From the NCBI GenBank assembly GCA_030607835.1, contig JAUWJE010000076.1, forward strand, positions 1 through 7,969: a stretch of 7,969 bases of DNA. The letters run 5' to 3'. Below the pieces are notes generated by a model that ran no database searches, had not been told where the DNA came from, and was given only the letters and a program-made list of their open reading frames with translations. This stretch comes from Candidatus Fermentibacterota bacterium. Its GTDB lineage: Bacteria; Fermentibacterota; Fermentibacteria; Fermentibacterales; JCC-6. The position numbers and the translations under genes are program-made. This document shows, piece after piece, positions 1 to 5,628 of the stretch (positions are counted from its first letter, which is position 1; each line of letters starts with the position of its first letter).

Positions 1-6
1 AAGAGG

Positions 7-1197
7 ATGCCAATATTTCTACTTCCTGCAGTTATGATGCTATTATCTCCATCGACCGTTGATAGCTCCGGCTATTCAGTGGTGGCTTGGGGGTGGAACA
101 GCAGTGGTCAGTGTAATGTTCCTGAGCCGAATGATGACTTTATAGCTGCAGCAGGAGGCGGGTATCATTCATTGGCACTTCAGTCTGATGGGACGATCAT
201 TACTTGGGGATCCAACAGTCATAACCAGTGTGATGTACCTGCTCCTAACGAGGGTTTTATAGCAGTCGATGGCGGTAGACAGCACAGTCTAGGACTTAAA
301 ACTAACGGTACGATTGTGGCTTGGGGGGCTAATGGCTACGGTCAGAGTGTTGTTCCAGAACCTAATGATGACTTTATCGCAGTTGCGGGAGGTTTCACTC
401 ATAGCCTTGGGCTTAAGTCTGACGGAATGATCATCACTTGGGGAAGGGATCAGTATGGTCAGTGTGACGTTCCTTTACCGAATGAAGACTTTATCAGCAT
501 TGAAGGAGGTTGTTATCACAGTTTGGGGCTTAAGTCCGACGGTACGATCGTTGCTTGGGGTTACAACAGTCATGGTCAATGCGATGTCCCTGAACCTAAT
601 GAGGACTTTATCGCCATTGCAGCGGGGTACCACCATAGTCTGGGGCTTAAATCTGATGGGACAATCGTAGCTTGGGGCAGGTACTTGGCGGGTCAGTGTA
701 CTGTTCCTGAACCTAACACAGACTTCATAGCTGTTGCCGGAGGTGGGCTCCACAGCCTTGGGCTTAAGTCAGATGGAACTATTGTGACCTGGGGCAGTAC
801 AATCCCTGTCCCTGAGCCAAATGAAGACTTTGTCTTTATTGCAGGAGGTCGAAACCACAATCTGGGGCTGCAAGAAACCTATGTTGCGATTGATGATTTG
901 CTCTCAGAATATTCTCAGGTGAGTCTATCCATTTCCAGTATTTCACCGAACCCATCCAGCTCCAACGTTTTAATTGTATTCCAGTCTTCTGGATTTGAAA
1001 GTGTCGCTCTGGAGGTTTTCGACCTCTCCGGCAGGCTTGTTCACAGGCAGGATGCAGGTGCATTAACCCAAGGTCAGCATACCTTGTTTTGGGACGGATC
1101 TGGTCTTGCAGGTGAACATCTTGCCAGTGGAGTTTATGTCATTAGGCTTGTTGGCGGGATGCAGGTTACCATTTCCAAGATCGTCCTGATGAAATAA
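7..1197 (+). CDS. Secreted RCC1-repeat beta-propeller protein with C-terminal sorting domain
   Basis: The protein has a hydrophobic signal segment at residues 2-14. Seven RCC1-type repeats follow, each opening with (I/V)(I/V)xWG and containing GQCxVPxPNxDF and HSLGLKSDGT. Six are exactly 39 residues and start at residues 25, 64, 103, 142, 181 and 220. The seventh, at 259, lacks about four residues around the GQC position. Seven repeats match the seven-bladed propeller known for RCC1. Residues about 305-396 form a FlgD-Ig/Por-type domain (SISPNPS, VFDLSGRLV, GVYVIRL), typical of FCB surface proteins. The molecular role is unknown; a binding or adhesion function would be a guess. The start is uncertain: the frame is open to the window edge, the preceding AAGAGG touches the ATG with no spacing, and the codons before it encode Lys-Arg, so the true start may lie a few codons upstream. 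The TAA ends two bases before the convergent tRNA. Confidence 0.88.
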   Translation: MPIFLLPAVMMLLSPSTVDSSGYSVVAWGWNSSGQCNVPEPNDDFIAAAGGGYHSLALQSDGTIITWGSNSHNQCDVPAPNEGFIAVDGGRQHSLGLKTNGTIVAWGANGYGQSVVPEPNDDFIAVAGGFTHSLGLKSDGMIITWGRDQYGQCDVPLPNEDFISIEGGCYHSLGLKSDGTIVAWGYNSHGQCDVPEPNEDFIAIAAGYHHSLGLKSDGTIVAWGRYLAGQCTVPEPNTDFIAVAGGGLHSLGLKSDGTIVTWGSTIPVPEPNEDFVFIAGGRNHNLGLQETYVAIDDLLSEYSQVSLSISSISPNPSSSNVLIVFQSSGFESVALEVFDLSGRLVHRQDAGALTQGQHTLFWDGSGLAGEHLASGVYVIRLVGGMQVTISKIVLMK

Positions 1198-1198
1198 A

Positions 1199-1275
1199 TG
1201 GCGCCTCGACGAGGACTCGAACCTCGGACCTAGTGGTTAACAGCCACCCGCTCTGGCCAACTGAGCTATCGAGGC
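1199..1275 (-). tRNA. tRNA-Asn (anticodon GTT), CCA encoded
   Basis: Read on the - strand this is a complete 77-nt cloverleaf. The acceptor arm is GCCTCGA/TCGAGGC with discriminator G. The D stem is GCTC/GAGC, the anticodon stem GGTGG/CCACT has one G-U pair, and the loop CTGTTAA carries anticodon GTT. The T arm is CGAGG-TTCGAGT-CCTCG. The 3' CCA is encoded at 1201-1199. The tRNA end lies one base from the TAA of the convergent RCC1-repeat gene. A good promoter lies just upstream, so it is probably transcribed alone. No clear terminator hairpin is seen beyond its 3' end, which points into the neighbouring coding sequence. Confidence 0.97.
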
Positions 1276-1293
1276 GCGCAATGATCGACGGCA

Positions 1294-1322
1294 AAAATAC
1301 CGTTAGATGTTTGAATCGTCAA
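1294..1322 (-). promoter_or_regulatory. Promoter of tRNA-Asn
   Basis: On the - strand a TTGACG -35 element (1322-1317) is separated by exactly 17 bases from TATTTT (1299-1294). The predicted start near 1287 gives a leader of about 12 bases before the mature tRNA 5' end at 1275. The spacing and the -35 are good; the -10 matches the sigma70 consensus at four of six positions. Confidence 0.6.
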
Positions 1323-1338
1323 GCGAATGGTGATGGAG

Positions 1339-1368
1339 ATAACCCCGGAGTTCGCACTCCGGGGTTAT
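1339..1368 (-). terminator. 12-bp hairpin, likely terminator of the TGA-interrupted propeller gene
   Basis: A perfect inverted repeat, ATAACCCCGGAG then six loop bases TTCGCA then CTCCGGGGTTAT, lies 22 bases past the stop of the - strand propeller gene and just before the tRNA promoter. It has no clear T-run on either side, so it is not a textbook intrinsic terminator. The symmetrical GC-rich stem could also block + strand transcripts running out of the RCC1-repeat gene and antisense through the tRNA. Confidence 0.6.
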
Positions 1369-1390
1369 GCTGTTTGTGCTAGCTCCTCAG

Positions 1391-2389
1391 TTAAAGCCGG
1401 AGGAGTTTAGCCGAAGCGGAATTACCGTTATTATCAACTACAACGGCAAAATAGGCTCCAGATGGAACTGGTGTACTGTTGGAAGAAGAACCATCCCAAG
1501 CGTATGAACCATTAAAAGAATCCTGAACTATCAGGTGCCCCCTAATATCGAAAATTGAAATTACGCTGTTCCCTGCAAATCCTTCTCCTGTGATAACAAC
1601 AGAAGAGAGAAATGGATTCGTTGAGACTGCGATATTCAGTGAATTTTCCAGATCGGAAGTCTCAATGCCCTGCGTAAGGTCAATTTTGTAAATCTCGTCC
1701 GTATCCATATTGCTTACCCAGAGGTACCCATCAGGATCAATGGCTACTCCTCTTGCTGAAGAAACCAGACCGGGATCGATGTGATCAACCACTGTTCCTG
1801 ATCGGTTGTATCCCCTGAGGGGAATACTTGCATTATCAGATGCAACCCACATAATGGTATCAGGTGTGAGGGCGATATCTCGAGTCTGTGAATACCCGCT
1901 GAAATAGACATGCTGAGCCCTGTTGTTGATAGCAGGCATATTGTAGCGGTAAACTCTATTCTGTGATCTTGAAGCAACGTAGAGATAATTATCCTGTGCT
2001 GAAAGTCCCGTCACCGACGAGACAGGGTTGCCTCAACCACCACACATGTCTACAGAGCCCGAGAATGTTCCCGAAGGCGTATACTTGTAGACATATCCTG
2101 TTGTTGCGTTGTTCCACAGTCCGACACATACAAGATTGGAATACTCACTGTATGCGAGACCAGTGGGGAAGTAGGCTGATGGGTGAGCTACGTAGAAACT
2201 GCTCAGCACTGACCCGGAAGTGGGTTCAATACTGTAGACATAATCCGTTACTTCGTCGACAGCCCATAGCTTGCCGTCCCCCCAGGCAAGGCCGCTGATA
2301 TTGGTGTCAGGCGCATCCAGCGTAAGCACTATGCTGTGTGCAGTGACAGCCGATAAGACGAAGAATAGACATAGGATTACTTTCCTCAT
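1391..2389 (-). CDS. Secreted NHL-like beta-propeller protein with in-frame TGA at codon 119 (candidate selenoprotein)
   Basis: This is one reading frame of 333 codons from ATG 2389 to TAA 1391, broken only by TGA at 2035-2033. Residues 1-19 are a signal peptide. About five propeller blades follow, each with a GLA/GVA turn and a (L/M)W or LYVA strand: two before the TGA and three after it. The last 85 residues are a FlgD-Ig/Por-type domain (ISIFDIRGHLIV, SGAYFAVVV). There is no frame change at the TGA, and the only start-like codon after it, GTG 2014, has no Shine-Dalgarno. The local protein reads M-C-G-G-(TGA)-G-N-P, which would give a CxxU motif if TGA is selenocysteine. A SECIS-like hairpin follows. 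Alternatives are a recent nonsense mutation or a base error in the assembly (TGG, CGA or GGA to TGA). Upstream is a strong AAGGAGGT (2406-2399). Function is unknown. Confidence 0.8.
2005..2023 (-). promoter_or_regulatory. SECIS-like stem-loop downstream of the in-frame TGA
   Basis: On the - strand GTCTCGTC (2023-2016), loop GGT (2015-2013) and GACGGGAC (2012-2005) form an eight-bp stem with a single G-U pair. The loop begins 18 bases after the TGA. Known bacterial SECIS elements place a small apical loop with an early G about 16-37 bases after the UGA; in E. coli fdhF the loop GGU falls at 19-21 by my count. A weak lower pairing CCU/AGG (2026-2024 with 1995-1993) could extend it. The GTG that could restart translation lies in this loop. 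The hairpin and its position are seen; the SelB-binding role is inferred. Confidence 0.45.
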
Positions 2390-2398
2390 AAAATTAAA

Positions 2399-2406
2399 AC
2401 CTCCTT
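2399..2406 (-). promoter_or_regulatory. Strong Shine-Dalgarno of the TGA-containing gene
   Basis: AAGGAGGT on the - strand sits 9 bases before ATG 2389. Its strength fixes this start and argues that the gene is still being translated, in contrast to the codons after the TGA, which have no ribosome site of their own. Confidence 0.85.
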
Positions 2407-2431
2407 AATTTATTTGGAAAATTCAGAGTAA

Positions 2432-2459
2432 ATATTATCCTTGGAGTAGTTGACGTCAA
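2432..2459 (-). promoter_or_regulatory. Candidate promoter of the TGA-containing gene
   Basis: On the - strand TTGACG (2459-2454), 16 bases, then TAATAT (2437-2432). The -35 lies inside a 10-base palindrome TTGACGTCAA (2450-2459), which could be an operator. The predicted start near 2425 gives a leader of about 36 bases with the Shine-Dalgarno in its second half. Confidence 0.5.
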
Positions 2460-2669
2460 TCAAGTTCTGTTTACCACTGAATAGTCTCCTTGAATTCATG
2501 CCGAGTTGCTGCTGCAAAAGCATGATGTATATTGAGGTACTTGCCAACGCGATTGTATTATCGTATAGTTAACTAAGTTTAAAAGGTGCAAGTCTCTAAA
2601 ATTTTGTGAACAGTGTACTGAAGAGGTTACGACATTCCAGATTCGAATTCAAAAATAACATTATCAGCG

Positions 2670-2685
2670 CGCTATTTTCATAGCG
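2670..2685. repeat. Perfect inverted repeat next to the RRM -35 element
   Basis: CGCTAT, four loop bases TTTC, then ATAGCG. It ends three bases before TTGACA at 2689, so it could be an operator of the RRM promoter. It lacks a T-run and is unlikely to be a terminator for any nearby gene. Confidence 0.45.
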
Positions 2686-2688
2686 GAC

Positions 2689-2714
2689 TTGACAATTTGT
2701 ATATATATGGTTTG
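2689..2714 (+). promoter_or_regulatory. Candidate promoter of the RRM gene
   Basis: A perfect TTGACA (2689-2694) is followed by an alternating TATATATA run and by GGTTTG (2709-2714). No good -10 hexamer lies at 16-18 bases. The tail resembles, without matching, the TAnnTTTG element described for Bacteroidota promoters. The -35 is convincing; the -10 is not resolved. Confidence 0.35.
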
Positions 2715-2715
2715 C

Positions 2716-2840
2716 TGCTACATAGTAGCACGGTTCCCGGCCGATATCCGGTTGTGCAATACCCCCATTCCGGGGGAGAAACAGCGGCATAAGCCGCAAA
2801 CAGCGGCATAAGCCGCATGGTACTGTGGGACAGATGTCCC
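2716..2840 (+). promoter_or_regulatory. Structured leader of the RRM gene: a row of short hairpins
   Basis: Simple stem-loops succeed one another up to the ribosome site. TGCTAC-ATA-GTAGCA spans 2716-2730. GCACGG pairs with TTGTGC across 2728-2757, with CCGG/CCGG inside it, and competes with the first. CCCCC-loop-GGGGG spans 2762-2776. GCGGC-ATAA-GCCGC occurs at 2784-2797 and again at 2803-2816. GGGAC-AGAT-GTCCC spans 2827-2840, ending seven bases before the GGAG ribosome site. Such density is unusual for a 90-residue protein gene and suggests post-transcriptional control, perhaps by the RRM protein itself or by temperature. The structures are read from complementarity; their role is inferred. 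Confidence 0.55.
2779..2816 (+). repeat. Perfect 19-nt tandem repeat, two copies
   Basis: AAACAGCGGCATAAGCCGC occurs at 2779-2797 and again, without a spacer or mismatch, at 2798-2816. Each copy contains a 5-bp GCGGC/GCCGC stem closing an ATAA loop. It is not a CRISPR unit: there are only two copies and no spacers. Confidence 0.9.
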
Positions 2841-2855
2841 GAGAACGGAGTTCTA

Positions 2856-3128
2856 ATGAGCAGAAAGTTATTTGTTGGTGGATTACCTTGGTCAACAACG
2901 GACGAAGGCCTGAGAAAGGCATTCGAAGAGTTTGGTGAAATTGAAGAGGCAAACGTTGTCCGTGAACGCGATACAGGTAGATCAAGAGGTTTTGGTTTCG
3001 TAACATTCGATTCTGAAGATGGAGCCAAGGCAGCGCAGGAAGGAATGCATGGTCAGGAGATAGATGGTCGCGCCGTCAGAGTTGACTTTGCACACAGTAA
3101 GCCCAGACAGGGCAGAAACGACTTCTAA
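2856..3128 (+). CDS. Small RRM-type RNA-binding protein
   Basis: The product is 90 residues and is almost entirely one RNA-recognition motif. RNP2 is LFVGGL at residues 5-10. RNP1 is RGFGFVTF at residues 44-51, with the RNA-stacking aromatics F46 and F48. The fold ends around residue 80 (VRVDFAH) and a short basic tail SKPRQGRNDF follows. This matches the single-RRM proteins known in cyanobacteria and many other bacteria, which bind single-stranded RNA and are often cold- or stress-regulated. The ATG at 2856 is chosen because GGAG (2847-2850) lies five bases upstream and the fold begins there; the in-frame ATG at 2817 would add an unstructured 13 residues and fall next to the hairpins. The gene stands alone, with a folded leader before it and a convergent hairpin after it. 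Confidence 0.95.
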   Translation: MSRKLFVGGLPWSTTDEGLRKAFEEFGEIEEANVVRERDTGRSRGFGFVTFDSEDGAKAAQEGMHGQEIDGRAVRVDFAHSKPRQGRNDF

Positions 3129-3154
3129 CTGATCCGTCAATAATTACTGTATAG

Positions 3155-3187
3155 GAAGAAGGGGGGTGGCAATAGCTGCCCCTCTTC
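3155..3187. terminator. Shared hairpin between convergent RRM and cyclotransferase genes
   Basis: GAAGA(A)GGGG (3155-3164) pairs with CCCCTCTTC (3179-3187) with one bulged A; GC(3169-3170)/GC(3175-3176) around AATA continues it. It lies 26 bases after the RRM stop and eight bases after the stop of the - strand operon, so it could terminate both. No strong T-run is present on either side. Confidence 0.55.
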
Positions 3188-3194
3188 GAGTATT

Positions 3195-4004
3195 TCAGAG
3201 CTGTTTTTCAAACCTGACTGCAAAGATCCAGGGCCAGAGTTTTCCTGTGAGTAGAAAAGCCTGTCTCTCAGCATCCCATGCGATTCCGTTCAGAGGTCCA
3301 GCGTTTAATCTGTCATCTGGTGATAACAGATCGGATGCGTCAATGAGAGCTTCAACACATCCTGATGCTGGATCTATTCGCAGTATTCTGTCTGAATTCC
3401 ATTGATTAGAGTAGATCCATCCGTCGACATATTCAAGTTCATTGAGATATATCTGAGGAACATTATCAAGAGTAACATGGATACTCCTGATTATATTGAA
3501 ATCGGAGACACTTCTGAATTTGAGCTGGGAGCTGCCGTTGCTGGTGACAACTGTATTTGTGTCTATCGCACAGATACCCCACCCCTGAGTTTCAATTGTG
3601 TCAGTAATAACTGGTTCCGGATCTTCCAGATTCCATGAAAGCACAAGTCCGGATTGCCATGTAAGCTGAAATATCTGATCCTTTACGATCGTAATACCCT
3701 CACCGAAGAGAGTGACAGGCAAGGGCCAATCCTCCAGAAGTTCTCCAGTTGATGCATCGAGTTTGCGCAGACTGGATGAGCCATAGAGGCCTGTAGATTC
3801 CCAGAGAATTCCATCCCGCATCTCAAGACCCTGTGTAAAGGCGGTGGTGTCATGATAGAGTGTATCCAGAACGATCACCTGAAGTGTCTCTGGAAGAGGA
3901 TCCGAGTGTTCGGTAATTGAGGAATCACCGGTTCCACCGCATGAGATAGCTATCCATGCAGGGAATACTGTAAGCAGGAGGCAGAACCGGTGAGAAATGT
4001 GCAA
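3195..4004 (-). CDS. Glutaminyl-peptide cyclotransferase (papaya-type, glutamine cyclotransferase family)
   Basis: The product is 269 residues. The family converts N-terminal glutamine of peptides to pyroglutamate with release of ammonia; the fold is a five-bladed propeller. Landmarks of the plant/bacterial type are all visible: FTQG (F56, Q58), LWES (E69, the catalytic glutamate), LNELE (N188), NQW (W202) and TGKLWP (K255). The N-terminus is hydrophobic and ends in AISC (C22), a passable lipobox, so it is probably a periplasmic lipoprotein. The start is taken as TTG 4004, the only usual start codon close to the signal sequence; ATT 4007 is possible. It lies nine bases after the TAG of the protease gene and in the same frame, and shares its transcript. 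AGAGG (4025-4021) inside the protease gene may serve as a distant ribosome site. It ends in TGA, used here as a normal stop. Confidence 0.9.
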   Translation of the reverse strand: MHISHRFCLLLTVFPAWIAISCGGTGDSSITEHSDPLPETLQVIVLDTLYHDTTAFTQGLEMRDGILWESTGLYGSSSLRKLDASTGELLEDWPLPVTLFGEGITIVKDQIFQLTWQSGLVLSWNLEDPEPVITDTIETQGWGICAIDTNTVVTSNGSSQLKFRSVSDFNIIRSIHVTLDNVPQIYLNELEYVDGWIYSNQWNSDRILRIDPASGCVEALIDASDLLSPDDRLNAGPLNGIAWDAERQAFLLTGKLWPWIFAVRFEKQL

Positions 4005-4013
4005 AATGTTTCT

Positions 4014-4997
4014 CTAACCTCTGGATCCTGAACTGCCTGACTCGCCTCTCGAGCCTGAAGATCCGTTGCCCCGATCAGCTGGGGGTCTCTGTTGTCTGGT
4101 TCCCCTATTACCGGATTCATCGACGATCGGTGAAGCCGCTCCAGAAATGTACTCCAGAAATCTGGCAGTTCGAACCGGATCGACCTCTGACTGGGGGAGG
4201 GTGGAAAGTACTTGACTCACTGCTTCAAGACGATCCTCCGGTGAGGGATGGGTTTCCCAGAATCCAGGACCTGATCTATTATCCGTTTCACAGAGTTTCG
4301 CAAGAACCTCGGTCAATGCTTGCGGATCGTATCCGGCAGCCGAGCAGATTTCCACAGCAAGACTGTCTGCCTGGGATTCTGTATCCCTGCTGTATCCACG
4401 TGTGATGAGGTTTGAAACAACATCCTCAACAAGATCGCCATAATCGTTTACGACGGATTGTACATCACTGCTGCCCCATTGTTCCGCTGATTCATGAGCG
4501 ACAGTTAAACCGAAATCCGTCCATCTGGCCTGATCTATGGATGAAATGCCGTGATTCAGAGCCACATGAGAAACCTCGTGGGCAATGATAGCGGCCAGTT
4601 CATCTTCGTTTGATGTTTTGTCAATCAGACAACTGCAAATGAAGATAAGGCCTCCAGGGCATGCCAGAGCGTTGATCTGATCACTGTCAAGCACCATGAA
4701 ATGATATCCGCCGAAAAGAGTAGGTTGAGGGGAAGAACAGGCGACGGTCTGTCCGATGAGATTCACATACTGCTGGAGTGCAGGATCATCAAGAGGCTGA
4801 TACATTGTGAATATGGTTGCGGCAACGGATCGACCAAGGTAGTACTCCTCTACTTCAGTGATCTCTTTGTTTGCCGCGCTGAACGACTCTATTACGTTCA
4901 GGGCACTCTGTACGTCATCACCGCTGATGGTATCAACAATATCTCCAAGGCCGAATGCTATGAGCACTGTGAGGAGTATATTTCCAATGGAAATCAT
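4014..4997 (-). CDS. M48-family zinc metalloprotease, secreted
   Basis: The product is 327 residues. An N-terminal hydrophobic segment (residues 3-18) looks like a signal peptide or short anchor. The zinc site is HEVSH (H140, E141, H144), with the third ligand E207 in ESQAD. The THPSPEDRL motif (249-257) is typical of M48 proteases such as BepA/LoiP, which degrade misfolded envelope proteins. Residues about 294-327 form a low-complexity tail rich in Gly, Ser and Arg, with no recognised function. The ATG at 4997 overlaps the upstream stop as ATGA, and AGGAGG (5010-5005) sits seven bases before it inside the upstream gene, so translation is probably coupled. The context with an SH3 protein and a peptide cyclotransferase suggests periplasmic protein quality control or processing; the substrates cannot be told. 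Confidence 0.93.
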   Translation of the reverse strand: MISIGNILLTVLIAFGLGDIVDTISGDDVQSALNVIESFSAANKEITEVEEYYLGRSVAATIFTMYQPLDDPALQQYVNLIGQTVACSSPQPTLFGGYHFMVLDSDQINALACPGGLIFICSCLIDKTSNEDELAAIIAHEVSHVALNHGISSIDQARWTDFGLTVAHESAEQWGSSDVQSVVNDYGDLVEDVVSNLITRGYSRDTESQADSLAVEICSAAGYDPQALTEVLAKLCETDNRSGPGFWETHPSPEDRLEAVSQVLSTLPQSEVDPVRTARFLEYISGAASPIVDESGNRGTRQQRPPADRGNGSSGSRGESGSSGSRG

Positions 4998-5485
4998 CTA
5001 ACCGCCTCCTCTTCAATCAAATCACCTGTCAGCAGGAACTGAAGCAACTCTTCGGGTGAAACAGGACACATTGTTTCCATGTTATCAACCTCTGTGAAGT
5101 CCAGTTCAGGATGTTCCGTTGCGTAAGCATTTTCTATTTCCTGACTGAAACCCCGACCCGCAAGCATGATTTCGTCTGAAGTAACTTCACCTGATGCGGT
5201 TACATCTCCAAAAGATTGAATAGCACCACTGACAGCTGTGCGGTGAATCCATCCTTCTCTTCTGCCTTCAATTGTAACATTGAACCACTCTCCACTGATG
5301 TCTACTATCGTGGCAAGTGTGCCATAGTCAACCGGTTGGACGGGAGAAGCGTAAAACGCCGGTCTGGGGTAGATGCACTGATTCTGAACAGCGATTACGA
5401 CCTCATCTCCAATTTCAGGTTCGACTTCATCTGCTGAAAGAGCAAAAAAGAAAACTGACAGGAATAATAATGACATGTATTTCAT
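4994..5485 (-). CDS. Secreted SH3-domain protein
   Basis: The product is 163 residues. A signal peptide spans residues 1-18 (cleavage near ALSA). A bacterial SH3-like domain covers about residues 27-86 and shows the usual pattern: a start strand with a Pro-rich turn, YGTLATIVDISGEWFNVTI, then REGWIHRTAV. Such domains in bacteria often bind peptidoglycan or peptides. The C-terminal half (about 95-163) contains GRGFSQEIENAY and is acidic; I do not recognise it as a named domain. GGAGGT (5496-5491) precedes the ATG by five bases. It is the first gene of the operon and is joined to the M48 gene by a four-base overlap, so it may recruit or position that protease. This partnership is inferred from gene order. 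Confidence 0.85.
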   Translation of the reverse strand: MKYMSLLFLSVFFFALSADEVEPEIGDEVVIAVQNQCIYPRPAFYASPVQPVDYGTLATIVDISGEWFNVTIEGRREGWIHRTAVSGAIQSFGDVTASGEVTSDEIMLAGRGFSQEIENAYATEHPELDFTEVDNMETMCPVSPEELLQFLLTGDLIEEEAVR

Positions 5486-5508
5486 ATAAGACCTCCGTTT
5501 CTCATCAG

Positions 5509-5537
5509 ATTGTAAACACCATGTCTGCTTTTGTCCA
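5509..5537 (-). promoter_or_regulatory. Promoter of the SH3-M48-cyclotransferase operon
   Basis: On the - strand TGGACA (5537-5532) and TACAAT (5514-5509) are 17 bases apart, and each matches the sigma70 consensus at five of six positions. The predicted start near 5502 leaves a very short leader before GGAGGT and ATG 5485. Confidence 0.65.
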
Positions 5538-5601
5538 TACCTGTATTTTCCGGTTCCAGGGAATCAGATTTCTAGTGGACGAGACTAATTCAAATGAATA
5601 T

Positions 5602-5624
5602 TATAAATACTAACACTGGAGGTG
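5602..5624 (+). promoter_or_regulatory. Possible -10 and ribosome site of the PQQ-propeller gene
   Basis: GGAGGT (5618-5623) lies five bases before ATG 5629 and fixes that start. TATAAA (5602-5607) could be a -10, but it would place the transcript start almost on the ribosome site and no good -35 lies 17 bases before it. The ribosome site is firm; the promoter is weakly supported. Confidence 0.45.
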
Positions 5625-5628
5625 AATA

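Larger units (their letters stand above)
2390..2855. other. Non-coding region between divergent propeller and RRM genes
   Basis: No convincing gene is present in these 466 bases; the - strand ORFs that run across it look like shadows of the RRM gene and its leader. The left side carries the ribosome site and promoter of the - strand propeller gene. From about 2470 to 2665 I see only AT-rich unstructured sequence. At 2670-2685 there is a perfect CGCTAT-TTTC-ATAGCG hairpin, followed by a TTGACA element and then a densely folded leader that runs up to the RRM start. Confidence 0.7.

Noticed and set aside
1199..1275. tRNA gene as an integration site
   Set aside because: No integrase, no duplicated tRNA end and no change in base use on either side.
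1383..1405. CTCCTC/GAGGAG inverted repeat over the stop of the TGA-containing gene
   Set aside because: Only six base pairs with an 11-base loop, and a far better hairpin lies just downstream at 1339-1368.
1391..2014. Separate gene starting at GTG 2014
   Set aside because: No Shine-Dalgarno, no signal peptide although it carries a secretion sorting domain, and it is in the same frame as, and continues the blades of, the upstream part.
2033..2035. TGA read as Trp or Gly under an alternative genetic code
   Set aside because: Other genes in the window end in TGA at sensible places (3195, 4994, 7494), and past 7494 the frame of the propeller gene is not coding. Trp is encoded by TGG throughout.
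2779..2816. CRISPR fragment
   Set aside because: Only two copies in direct contact, no spacers, no cas genes.
2596..3028. - strand ORFs of 116 and 136 codons across the RRM gene and its leader
   Set aside because: They are antisense to a clear RRM coding frame and show no domain or ribosome site.
3402..3638. + strand ORF inside the cyclotransferase gene
   Set aside because: Antisense to a gene with all its active-site motifs; no ribosome site.
4014..4016. TAG as pyrrolysine or a readthrough codon joining protease and cyclotransferase
   Set aside because: The downstream part begins with its own signal/lipobox sequence, which would be pointless inside a fusion. No pyl genes are visible.
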